Of a DNA stretch of 64,000 nt, positions 25,569 through 33,260 are shown piece after piece (the stretch's first letter is position 1; every line of letters begins with the position of its first letter). The DNA comes from Mangrovimicrobium sp048323675 (GTDB taxonomy: Bacteria; Pseudomonadota; Gammaproteobacteria; Pseudomonadales; Halieaceae): the NCBI RefSeq assembly GCF_048323675.1, contig NZ_JBLWFK010000001.1, forward strand, positions 434,001 to 498,000, written 5' to 3'. Under the pieces are notes generated by a model, which was not told the origin of the DNA, searched no databases, and worked only from the letters and a program-made list of their open reading frames with translations. The translations under genes and the position numbers were made by a program.

Positions 25569-26396
25569 ATGGCCTCACTGAATGTTCGCGCGACCCTGGT
25601 GTCGCTGATGATCCTGGTGGTCTGCCTGGGCCTGTGGGAGGCGCTGAACCAGCCTCCCGAGGCCACGGAGGCGATGTCCGAGTTCGAACTGCTGATGGGC
25701 GGGGCCGACGACGAGGCGCGGGTGCCCCCGCCCTCGGACGTGATCAAGCACGCCTGGGCGGAACTCAGCGATCCCTTCTACGACGCCGGCCCCAACGACA
25801 AGGGCATCGGCATCCAGTTGGCCTATTCATTGTTTCGCGTACTGACCGGCTATTTCGCCGCGGCCCTGATCGCAATCCCGCTGGGCTTCGTGGTGGGCAT
25901 GTCGCCGCTGATGTACAAGGCGCTCAATCCGTTCATCCAGGTGCTGCGGCCGATCTCGCCGCTGGCCTGGATGCCGCTGGCGCTGTTCATCATCAAGGAC
26001 TCGGAGCAGTCGGCGATCTTCGTGATTTTCATCTGCTCCATCTGGCCGATGCTGATCAACACCGCCTTCGGGGTGGCCAACGTGCGCGAGGACTGGGTGC
26101 GGGTGGCCAAGACCCATGAGCTGGGCCCGCTGAAAACCGCCTTCCAGGTGATCCTGCCCGCGGCGGCGCCAACCATCCTGACCGGCATGCGGATATCCAT
26201 CGGTATCGCCTGGCTGGTGATCGTGGCCGCCGAGATGCTGGTGGGTGGCACGGGCATCGGCTACTACGTGTGGAACGAGTGGAACAACCTGGATCTCAAC
26301 AGTGTGATCTTCTCCATCCTGATGATCGGGGTGGTGGGCATGGCGCTGGATCTCATTCTCGGACGGGTTGAAAAACTCGTGCAGTACGAGGAGTAA
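25569..26396 (+). CDS. cynB: Cyanate/nitrate-type ABC transporter permease
   Basis: 275-residue BPD-type inner-membrane permease with about six hydrophobic segments. The EAA-like cytoplasmic loop is seen around VRVAKTHELGPLKTAFQVIL. PISPLAWMPLALFIIKDSEQ is typical of the NrtB/SsuC/TauC group. It starts 3 bases after the binding-protein stop. The periplasmic loop between the first two membrane segments is long and acidic (about residues 27-75). Confidence 0.92.
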   Translation: MASLNVRATLVSLMILVVCLGLWEALNQPPEATEAMSEFELLMGGADDEARVPPPSDVIKHAWAELSDPFYDAGPNDKGIGIQLAYSLFRVLTGYFAAALIAIPLGFVVGMSPLMYKALNPFIQVLRPISPLAWMPLALFIIKDSEQSAIFVIFICSIWPMLINTAFGVANVREDWVRVAKTHELGPLKTAFQVILPAAAPTILTGMRISIGIAWLVIVAAEMLVGGTGIGYYVWNEWNNLDLNSVIFSILMIGVVGMALDLILGRVEKLVQYEE

Positions 26397-26398
26397 TC

Positions 26399-27319
26399 AT
26401 GACCAAGCATTTCCTCAGTATCGAGGGGCTGGCGCGCAAGTACCCGTCCAGGGACGGCGAGATGGTGGTCTTCGAAGACGCCAACTTCACCATCGACAAG
26501 GGGGAGTTCGTCTGCATCATCGGCCACTCCGGCTGCGGCAAGTCGACCATTCTCAATGTGCTGGCGGGGCTGGATACACCCTCCGCGGGCAATATCATCA
26601 TGGACGGCAAGGAGGTGCTCGGCCCCAGCCTGGAACGCGGCGTGGTGTTCCAGAACTACAGCCTGCTGCCCTGGCTCACCGCGCTGGAAAACGTCAACTT
26701 CGGTGTGCGCGCGCGCTTTTCCGAGTGGAGCAAGAAGCAGGTTACCGAGCACAGCACGAAGTTCCTGGAGATGGTCGGCCTTGGCCACTCCCTGTACAAG
26801 AAGCCCTCGGAGCTGTCCGGCGGCATGCGCCAGCGGGTGAGTATCGCCCGCGCTTTCGCCACCAGCCCCAAGCTGTTGCTGCTGGACGAACCCTTCGGCG
26901 CGCTGGACGCGCTGACCCGCGGCATCATCCAGGACGAGCTGATCAAGATCTGGAGCGAAACCCACCAGACCGTGTTCATGATCACCCACGACGTGGACGA
27001 GGCGATCCTGCTGGCCGACCGCATCCTGCTGATGACCAACGGCCCCCACGCCCGGGTGGCGGAGTCGGTGAAGATCAGCATCGATCGCCCGCGCAACCGC
27101 GGCGAGATCATCGACAACCCGGCGTATTACCGCATCCGCAATTACCTGGTGAACTTCCTCGTCAACCGCTCCGGCGAATTGTCGGGACCCGGCACACCCG
27201 CGGGCGCACAGCCGCGCGAGGTGGACCCGGGGGCGGAAGGCGAATCAGCGGAAACTGAAATCACATCGGGGCAGGGCGCCCCGGAATCAACGACATCGGC
27301 GGTCAAGGCCGCCATCTGA
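26399..27319 (+). CDS. cynD: Cyanate/nitrate-type ABC transporter ATP-binding protein
   Basis: 306-residue ATPase. Walker A is GHSGCGKST, the signature is LSGGMRQRVSIARA, and Walker B is LLLLDEPFGALD, with ITHDVDEAILLADRILLM after it. It belongs to the NrtC/NrtD/SsuB/TauB group. The last 45 residues or so (after LVNFLVNRSG) are an Ala/Glu/Pro-rich tail without a recognised domain; there is no NrtC-type fused binding domain. It begins 2 bases after the permease stop. Confidence 0.92.
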   Translation: MTKHFLSIEGLARKYPSRDGEMVVFEDANFTIDKGEFVCIIGHSGCGKSTILNVLAGLDTPSAGNIIMDGKEVLGPSLERGVVFQNYSLLPWLTALENVNFGVRARFSEWSKKQVTEHSTKFLEMVGLGHSLYKKPSELSGGMRQRVSIARAFATSPKLLLLDEPFGALDALTRGIIQDELIKIWSETHQTVFMITHDVDEAILLADRILLMTNGPHARVAESVKISIDRPRNRGEIIDNPAYYRIRNYLVNFLVNRSGELSGPGTPAGAQPREVDPGAEGESAETEITSGQGAPESTTSAVKAAI

Positions 27320-27350
27320 CATCACCATCGCGAGCAAGAGGAAAATCCTG

Positions 27351-27791
27351 ATGGATAAAATCACCATGACTGAAACGATCGTCGCCACCAAGCTGGCGAA
27401 GGGCCTGAGCTGGGAAGCGATGGGCAAGGAACTGGGGATGTCGCCGGTCTGGCTGACCTCGGCCTGCCTGGGCATGAACAGCGCGCCGCCGGAAAAAGCG
27501 GCGGCCATCGCCGAGTACCTGGGCCTGGGGCCGGAAGTGGCGACCGCGCTGGAAGCTTTCCCCACCAAGGTCTGGGAGCAGACGGTGCCGACGGACCCCC
27601 TGATCTACCGCCTCTATGAAATCGTCGGCGTCTACGGCGATACCCTGAAAGAAGTCATCCAGGAAAAATTCGGCGACGGCATTATGAGCGCCATCGACTT
27701 TTCCATGGAGGTGGACAAGATCGAGGATCCCAAGGGCGACAGGGTGCTGCTTACCATGAACGGTAAATTCCTGCCCTACAAGAGCTGGTAA
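27351..27791 (+). CDS. cynS: Cyanate hydratase (cyanase)
   Basis: 146-residue cyanase, which converts cyanate plus bicarbonate to carbamate and CO2, with carbamate breaking down to ammonia. The N-terminal helix-turn-helix-like domain (LSWEAMGKELGMSPVWLTSA) and the C-terminal catalytic domain are complete. The catalytic triad corresponds to R87, E90 (PLIYRLYEIVGVYG) and S113 (DGIMSAIDFS), matching R96, E99 and S122 of E. coli. It lies 31 bases after the ATPase gene in the same operon and defines the operon's function. Confidence 0.97.
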   Translation: MDKITMTETIVATKLAKGLSWEAMGKELGMSPVWLTSACLGMNSAPPEKAAAIAEYLGLGPEVATALEAFPTKVWEQTVPTDPLIYRLYEIVGVYGDTLKEVIQEKFGDGIMSAIDFSMEVDKIEDPKGDRVLLTMNGKFLPYKSW

Positions 27792-27795
27792 GACA

Positions 27796-28305
27796 GTGAG
27801 TGCCAGTTCCCTGGTAGCGCCTGACGCGGAGGCCGGGATCGAGCCCAGGCCTCCACTGCCGCCCTTCAGCTACGAGGAGGCGGTACTCAAGGTGCGCAAG
27901 GCAGAGGACGCCTGGAACAGCGGCGATCCGGAAGCCATTGCGCTGGCCTATTCGCCGGATTCGGTGTGGCGCAACCGCACCGAATTCCTGCGCGGACGCA
28001 AGCAGATTGTCTGGTTTTTGCAGCGCAAGTGGCAGCGGGAGCTGGACTACCGCCTGATCAAGGAAATCTGGGCCCACAGCGATAACCGCATCGCGGTGCG
28101 CTTCGCCTACGAGTGGCACGACGACAGCGGCAACTGGTTCCGCTCCTACGGCAACGAGAACTGGGAGTTCGACGAGTACGGCCTGATGCGCGCTCGCCAC
28201 GCCAGTATCAACGACCTGAATATCGGCGAGTACGACCGCAAGTTCTTCTGGCCGAAGGGACCGCGGCCGGCTGATCATCCGGGATTGTCGGCGCTCGGGC
28301 TCTAG
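27796..28305 (+). CDS. DUF1348 / NTF2-like family protein
   Basis: 169-residue DUF1348 protein with the NTF2-like fold: FSYEEAVLKVRKAEDAWNSG, then LAYSPDSVWRNRTEFLRGR, and RFAYEWHDDSGNWFRSYGNE. Start is GTG at 27796, 4 bases after the cynS stop, so it is the last gene of the cyanate operon. DUF1348 proteins are frequent beside cyanase or nitrile-related genes. The catalytic role is unknown, but a small-molecule-binding cone fold is expected. Confidence 0.9.
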   Translation: MSASSLVAPDAEAGIEPRPPLPPFSYEEAVLKVRKAEDAWNSGDPEAIALAYSPDSVWRNRTEFLRGRKQIVWFLQRKWQRELDYRLIKEIWAHSDNRIAVRFAYEWHDDSGNWFRSYGNENWEFDEYGLMRARHASINDLNIGEYDRKFFWPKGPRPADHPGLSALGL

Positions 28306-28460
28306 TACAACCGGTTATTCCCGGGGTGATCGCAATCGCTCTGTCTGCTGCTGGAGACAGCGGTGGGCATTGTTTTCATATTCCCGAAGTTAGCCCTCAA
28401 ATGTCGTTCTATACTGCTTGTCGGTAACGGCCAATAAGACCATCCCGACAGGTGAACATT

Positions 28461-28805
28461 ATGAAAAAGCTCTTACTTCCCGTATTGCTCGTACTCCTTC
28501 CCGTTTGCGTCCAGGCCGAAGAGGAAGGCAATTGGGACAAGGCAAAGGAATCCAGTGCCGAGGCCTGGGACAAGACCAAGGAAGCCTCCGGTGACGCCTG
28601 GGACGCCACGAAGGAAACTTCGAAGGATGCCTGGGACGCCACCAAGGAGGGTAGCGAGAAAGCCTGGGACGCGACCAAGGAGACCTCGGGCGAAGCCTGG
28701 GACGCCACTAAAGAAGGCAGTGAAAAAGCCTGGGATGCTACCAAGGAGGGTAGCGAGAAGGCCTGGGATGCCACCAAGGATGCAGTCGGCGCCGGTGAGG
28801 ATTGA
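28461..28805 (+). CDS. Secreted LEA-like protein with 11-residue repeats
   Basis: 114-residue protein: a signal peptide (MKKLLLPVLLVLLPVCVQA) followed by about seven tandem 11-residue units of the form AWDATKEGSEK, with a degenerate copy before them and a divergent last copy. The 11-mer periodicity, Lys/Glu/Ala richness and one Trp per turn resemble group 3 LEA proteins, which fold into amphipathic helices on drying or at membranes. Units 3, 5 and 6 are almost identical, also at DNA level (33-bp repeats), so copy number can change easily. The ATG at 28461 is preferred over a GTG at 28452 because AGGTG is then properly spaced. Confidence 0.85.
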   Translation: MKKLLLPVLLVLLPVCVQAEEEGNWDKAKESSAEAWDKTKEASGDAWDATKETSKDAWDATKEGSEKAWDATKETSGEAWDATKEGSEKAWDATKEGSEKAWDATKDAVGAGED

Positions 28806-28838
28806 TCCGGTCCGCGGTTGAAGGCGTCCCCCTACTTT

Positions 28839-29120
28839 TTACTGGATAAACCCGGTCGGCTCCTCGTCGTGGCCGAGCAGCTTGATCTTCACCGGCGAGG
28901 CGTGCCAGATATCCTCGCAGTATTGCTGGATCGAGCGGTCCGACGAGAACTTGCCCGAGCGCGCCGCGTTGAGGATCGACATGCGCGTCCAGTGCTCGCG
29001 ATCCAGGTAGGCGCGCGAAACTTCATCCTGGCAGCTCACGTAGGACGCGAAGTCGGCGAACAGCATGTAGGGGTCGTGGTGCAGCAGGCCGTCGGTGAGC
29101 CCCCGAAACAATTCGGTGTC
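28839..29120 (-). pseudogene. Duplicated 3' end of glgP (left boundary of island)
   Basis: 28840-29120 is a copy of 32980-33260, the 3' end of the intact glycogen phosphorylase gene: 281 bases with 5 mismatches (28914, 29100, 29103, 29111, 29112), at an offset of exactly 4140. It encodes the last 93 or so residues of GlgP and ends with its own stop (TAA in place of TAG). There is no start or upstream part, so it cannot be a gene. Homology breaks precisely where a palindrome at 29121 begins. Confidence 0.95.
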
Positions 29121-29144
29121 AAAAAGGGGCTCTGACCCCTTTTT
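29121..29144. repeat. REP-like palindrome at island junction
   Basis: AAAAAGGGG and CCCCTTTTT arms around CTCTGA form a 24-base palindrome with a T-run, at the exact end of the glgP duplication. The same GGGGTCAGAGCCC-type word recurs as an inverted pair at 37746-37803. It could also act as an intrinsic terminator. Confidence 0.75.
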
Positions 29145-29893
29145 TCGTTGAAAATTTTCACGCGCGAATCGGTTGCCAAGCTGCACAATGGACCAGGCAC
29201 ACAGACAGGGCTCCTCTCTGGTGATTACGGCCCTCGCAGCTTTTACCTTGCTGGAACGATTGGACCACACAATAACCGGCGGTCGCATTTGGCCAGGTCC
29301 AGAATGTCACTGCCTTTTGTGTTATGTCTGGACCGTCCCGTGAATTGCCGTTCCTGCTCCGGATATCGAGTAGCGAAAGTGACTCTGATGCCAAATTCGT
29401 GAAACTCTTGCGGTTCTCCTTTGCTACCGTCTCAAGGCACGATCACCCGAGAAAATAATGACGTGAACTTGACGAATCGTAAATACTGGACTAGACCCAT
29501 TCTTTAACTTCACTGTGCTTCGAAACAGCACGCTGCGTGATCAGGGATGGAAATGCATAACTATCCCCATTCTTCCTCATATCACGCAAAGTCTCAGGCC
29601 CTGTTTTCCAGGGTAGCCAGTCTTCCGGAGGTTCGCCGATTAGCGGGTGAGCTTTTTGCGGGCTGGATTGAAAATCTTTAACTGCATTTTAGTCGAGCGC
29701 CAAAATGATCTATGGCCTTGACGCTGTCATGCAACAAGAATTTTGTGACCGTGTGAATTGGGATGTCAGCTTTTCCTGTCGGTCACAAATAATCGGAGAA
29801 TCTGAAGAGAGGTCAATTATTCAGTAGATCCAGATACCAAAGCGGGTTCACGCCCCTATTCGCATGCAGTTGTTCTTACGGAGGGAGTAAGAC
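29145..29893. other. AT-richer non-coding stretch of the island
   Basis: About 750 bases without a supportable gene. Base composition differs from the surroundings; for example 29461-29520 is 40% G+C by hand count. An inverted repeat TTTGTGACCG/CGGTCACAAA at about 29742-29789, with a loop of about 28 bases, lies 105-150 bases upstream of the next gene and may be regulatory. No transposase or integrase is visible. Confidence 0.6.
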
Positions 29894-32866
29894 ATGAACA
29901 CAGACTGTATATGTAACCGTTGTGAACGCGCGACAGGAAGGTCGCCGCGATTGATCACTCGATCATTTACTGGAGTGGCGTTAGCGGTGCTATCGCTCGC
30001 TGCAACTACCAGCCGAGCTGATTTTCTTTCGAATGGTGATTTCCAGAGTGCACCACTGTCAGCCGGTGAGGCTTACACTATCAGCAGCAATCTGGATCAG
30101 TGGATCACCTTCTCGAGCCAGTACACGCTGGAAGCAAAGACTGCCGATCCTACAGATTTCTTTGCCAAACACCGTGAAACCGGTGGTGGGCAGGATGAAA
30201 AACTTGTGCAATTCATCGACGCGAGCGGGATCAGCGGTACGCTGGCATTGAATCTGGATTACGTCTACACGGATTCTGTCGGAGCACAATCAAATCCACA
30301 GGGGAGAGTGTCTCTTATCGGCATTGCCGCAGACCGCATGTATTACATGTACGGCGGGAGAGGGGTAGATGGTTTCCCCGCTCCCCCTACCCCAGATGGA
30401 TCCGGGGATTACGGGGTAGCTCCACCGGACAGTTTGCTCGCCCAGGTGCAACTTCCGTTCTCCAGTTCATGGACGCCTGCAATAACACTCATCGCCAATG
30501 TGCCAGCCGGCACCTATGACTACATCGGTGTGGTCGTACAATCAGGGTGTTACGAGGGCGGCGGTACTCCAGACTCCTGCGAAACGTTACGGGGCGTCGA
30601 CAATTTTGCCTTGTATGTCGATGAAGAAGGTCCGTTCACCAAGCACGTCATGGGAACGCCCAATGCGGCTGTGTTTGGAACACCCTTTGTCATTACTGCA
30701 GTTGTTGATGACACGGAACGCGGAAACTCCACCATTAAAAGCGCTGAATACAGGATTCTCGACGGTGGTGGCGAGGTAGTTCCCTGGACGCCGATGAACG
30801 CGGCGGATGGGGCATTTGACATGTCATTCGAGGAAGTATCGGCTAACCATGGTGGACTCCCCATCGGTAATTATGAAATTTGCGTCCGGGGAACGGATGT
30901 GGTCGATAATACCGGCGAGGAGAGCTGCAGCAATTTCGTCACGTTTAACCCGATCTCGGATTCAGGCCTGAACATACCCATCTCCAACGAGTGCGCGATC
31001 TTCTACACGCTGGAAAACCCGGGGGCGGAGAACGAGGTCACGACGCTGAACTATGGCGAAGATATTGTGTTTGACACGATGTTCCACCTCAATACGAGCC
31101 TGAACCTCAGCAATCCCGAGAATATCAAATTCAAGTTTCACGTCTCGGCCAATGGACAGGGCGAGGGTGTGACTTCGGGTATTCAATACAACCTGCTGCT
31201 GAATTCCATGCTCAAGGTGAACCTGGCGGATGATTTCGATCCCTTCACGAGTGATTTCAGTTTGCGAGCCAAAATTGTCGGCCAATCCCAGGAAATTGAC
31301 GGCTACGGCATTCTCAATGGTGCGCAGAATAATGCAACTCTGCTGTTGAAGGTTCGCATTCACTATGAGGCCGGCGTACTCAATCTGGAGGTGTTCGATT
31401 TCAGCATCGAGTGCCAGGGCGACCCGTGGTCGAACCTGATGGAGAACAAGGATAAAGATACGGGTCTGCCAGTAGGTCGAGGCTTCGGAGATGAATACAA
31501 CAAGTACGGATGGACGGGAATCGAGGCATTCAACTCCCTGATTGTGGGTACGAAGAACGCGTACTACGATCTGGAGACTTACGTGAATGGCGACGGTGGC
31601 GGGATCAGCGCCTGTTATGCCGCCCCTTCCGACTTCCCCAGTATCTACCAGCGCTTTGCCTGTATGGAGATTCTGGGCTTCGGCAATCCCAATGTCCGCG
31701 ACTCGCACGGGGCGCAGATCTGGAATCTGAGCAACAAAGACAAGCGGTGGAGACTTGCTTACGATGCTATCCCACGGCATGTGCCAGAGGGTAACGCGGG
31801 TGAGTATGTACAGGGCTTCCGCGATTCGGCGCTCTACAATGGCAAATTGTACGTGGCCGCAGATCTCGGTGCCTTTATCAGTGGCGTTTCCTACGAAAAC
31901 TTCAGTCATTTCCCGGGGGTTGCGTTGCTGGTTTCCGATGACGGGATAAACTTCGAGATAGTTCCCAATTGCCCGACAGGTAATGGTGATCTGTGTGAAG
32001 CGGAAACTGTCGCATTGCCTGGGCTTCCCGAGAACAATATCTCGATACGGTCCCTGGCCGCCTATGGCGGGAAGCTGCACATCGGCACGCTGAACAATAG
32101 CGGGGGCGAACACTGGACCTTTGATGGAACGAATTTTGCGAAGGTTTACAAGTTCCCAGACACCGTGCCGGCGGTAGCCGAGTTGGAACCCTATGCCGGC
32201 AAGCTGTACATCGGCGTGCTCGGCTTGCTGACCTACGATGACAGTCCGAACAACGACTACATCTATGTTTGCGATGACTGCGATGCTGGAGATCATGCGC
32301 CGCTTGCAGGTCTGCCGGACGTCGATCCAGATAACCTCGGTGTGCTCAAACTGTACGCGTCACCATCGATGAACAAGCTGTTCGCCGGCACGGTCAATTT
32401 CACAAACGGTGCCACCCTGCTCTCCTATAACGCGGTTGGCAACGTGTTTGATGTGATCGTGGATGGTGCACCGGACGGTGGTTTCTTCGATACCGGCAAT
32501 ATCTACATGTGGTCGATGTCGGAACAAAATGGACGGTTACTGGTGGGTACCTTCAATCCCTCGACCCTGCCGACGCTGCCCAAGGGTAGTGCGGAATTGT
32601 GGACATCGGATGACGGTGTGAACTTCTTCCAGTACCCAATGCCGCTGGACTGGTCACTGCTGGGTTACGGGATACGCGATATTGTCGAGTGTGACAACGG
32701 CAAGGCAACCTGCCTGCTGAGCGCCACCTTGATGCCAGCAGCGTCACTCCTTGGTATCGAAGGCAGTCCCTTGCGCCCGGGGCTGGAGGTCTGGAAGATC
32801 CGTGAGCAGAAGATAACCAATCCGAGCGGAGGCACCCAGGGTAGTTCAAAAGGCAAAAAGAAATAG
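29894..32866 (+). CDS. Large secreted protein with C-terminal propeller-like repeats, island cargo
   Basis: 990-residue protein, not a member of a family I can name. The N-terminus has a short Cys-containing stretch and then a signal peptide (TGVALAVLSLAATTSRADFL). The mature part begins DFLSNGDFQSAPLSAGEA, like choice-of-anchor/DUF642-type domains. An Ig-like region follows (TPFVITAVVDDTERGNSTIK to GTDVVDNTGEESCSNFV, about residues 255-350). From about residue 650 come spaced GKLYVAAD/GGKLHIGT/AGKLYIGV/NKLFAGT/NGRLLVGT units (near 650, 725, 768, 825, 878), suggesting a beta-propeller. It ends in a basic KGKKK tail. A GGAGGG ribosome site precedes the ATG. Base composition is poorer in G+C than neighbours, consistent with transfer. 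Confidence 0.8.
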   Translation: MNTDCICNRCERATGRSPRLITRSFTGVALAVLSLAATTSRADFLSNGDFQSAPLSAGEAYTISSNLDQWITFSSQYTLEAKTADPTDFFAKHRETGGGQDEKLVQFIDASGISGTLALNLDYVYTDSVGAQSNPQGRVSLIGIAADRMYYMYGGRGVDGFPAPPTPDGSGDYGVAPPDSLLAQVQLPFSSSWTPAITLIANVPAGTYDYIGVVVQSGCYEGGGTPDSCETLRGVDNFALYVDEEGPFTKHVMGTPNAAVFGTPFVITAVVDDTERGNSTIKSAEYRILDGGGEVVPWTPMNAADGAFDMSFEEVSANHGGLPIGNYEICVRGTDVVDNTGEESCSNFVTFNPISDSGLNIPISNECAIFYTLENPGAENEVTTLNYGEDIVFDTMFHLNTSLNLSNPENIKFKFHVSANGQGEGVTSGIQYNLLLNSMLKVNLADDFDPFTSDFSLRAKIVGQSQEIDGYGILNGAQNNATLLLKVRIHYEAGVLNLEVFDFSIECQGDPWSNLMENKDKDTGLPVGRGFGDEYNKYGWTGIEAFNSLIVGTKNAYYDLETYVNGDGGGISACYAAPSDFPSIYQRFACMEILGFGNPNVRDSHGAQIWNLSNKDKRWRLAYDAIPRHVPEGNAGEYVQGFRDSALYNGKLYVAADLGAFISGVSYENFSHFPGVALLVSDDGINFEIVPNCPTGNGDLCEAETVALPGLPENNISIRSLAAYGGKLHIGTLNNSGGEHWTFDGTNFAKVYKFPDTVPAVAELEPYAGKLYIGVLGLLTYDDSPNNDYIYVCDDCDAGDHAPLAGLPDVDPDNLGVLKLYASPSMNKLFAGTVNFTNGATLLSYNAVGNVFDVIVDGAPDGGFFDTGNIYMWSMSEQNGRLLVGTFNPSTLPTLPKGSAELWTSDDGVNFFQYPMPLDWSLLGYGIRDIVECDNGKATCLLSATLMPAASLLGIEGSPLRPGLEVWKIREQKITNPSGGTQGSSKGKKK

Positions 32867-32898
32867 TAGTAAGCCGAATGAACTGAATAAAAATTGAT

Positions 32899-32927
32899 AT
32901 GGCCGGGAGAAATCCCGGCCATTTTTT
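32899..32927 (+). terminator. Rho-independent terminator after the island gene
   Basis: Stem ATGGCCGGGA/TCCCGGCCAT with a short loop followed by TTTTTT, 33 bases past the stop of the 990-residue protein gene. Confidence 0.93.
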
Positions 32928-32978
32928 CTGCCCGTGCGGAGGATTCGAAGGAAGCTTGCTCCGACCAGCGCCGCGATG

Positions 32979-33260
32979 CTACTGGATAAACCCGGTCGGC
33001 TCCTCGTCGTGGCCGAGCAGCTTGATCTTCACCGGCGAGGCGTGCCAGATATCTTCGCAGTATTGCTGGATCGAGCGGTCCGACGAGAACTTGCCCGAGC
33101 GCGCCGCGTTGAGGATCGACATGCGCGTCCAGTGCTCGCGATCCAGGTAGGCGCGCGAAACTTCATCCTGGCAGCTCACGTAGGACGCGAAGTCGGCGAA
33201 CAGCATGTAGGGGTCGTGGTGCAGCAGGCCGTCGGTGAGACCGCGAAACAGCTCGGTGTC
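32979..33260 (-). repeat. Right copy of the glgP 3'-end duplication (within intact gene)
   Basis: 32980-33260 matches 28840-29120 at 276 of 281 positions in direct orientation. The two copies bracket the 29121-32979 island. The stop codon of intact glgP lies at the left end of this copy. Confidence 0.95.

Noticed and set aside
29148..29402. Small genes in the island's non-coding part, on both strands
   Set aside because: No ribosome sites, no recognisable domains, and one frame merely reads through the palindrome into the glgP fragment.
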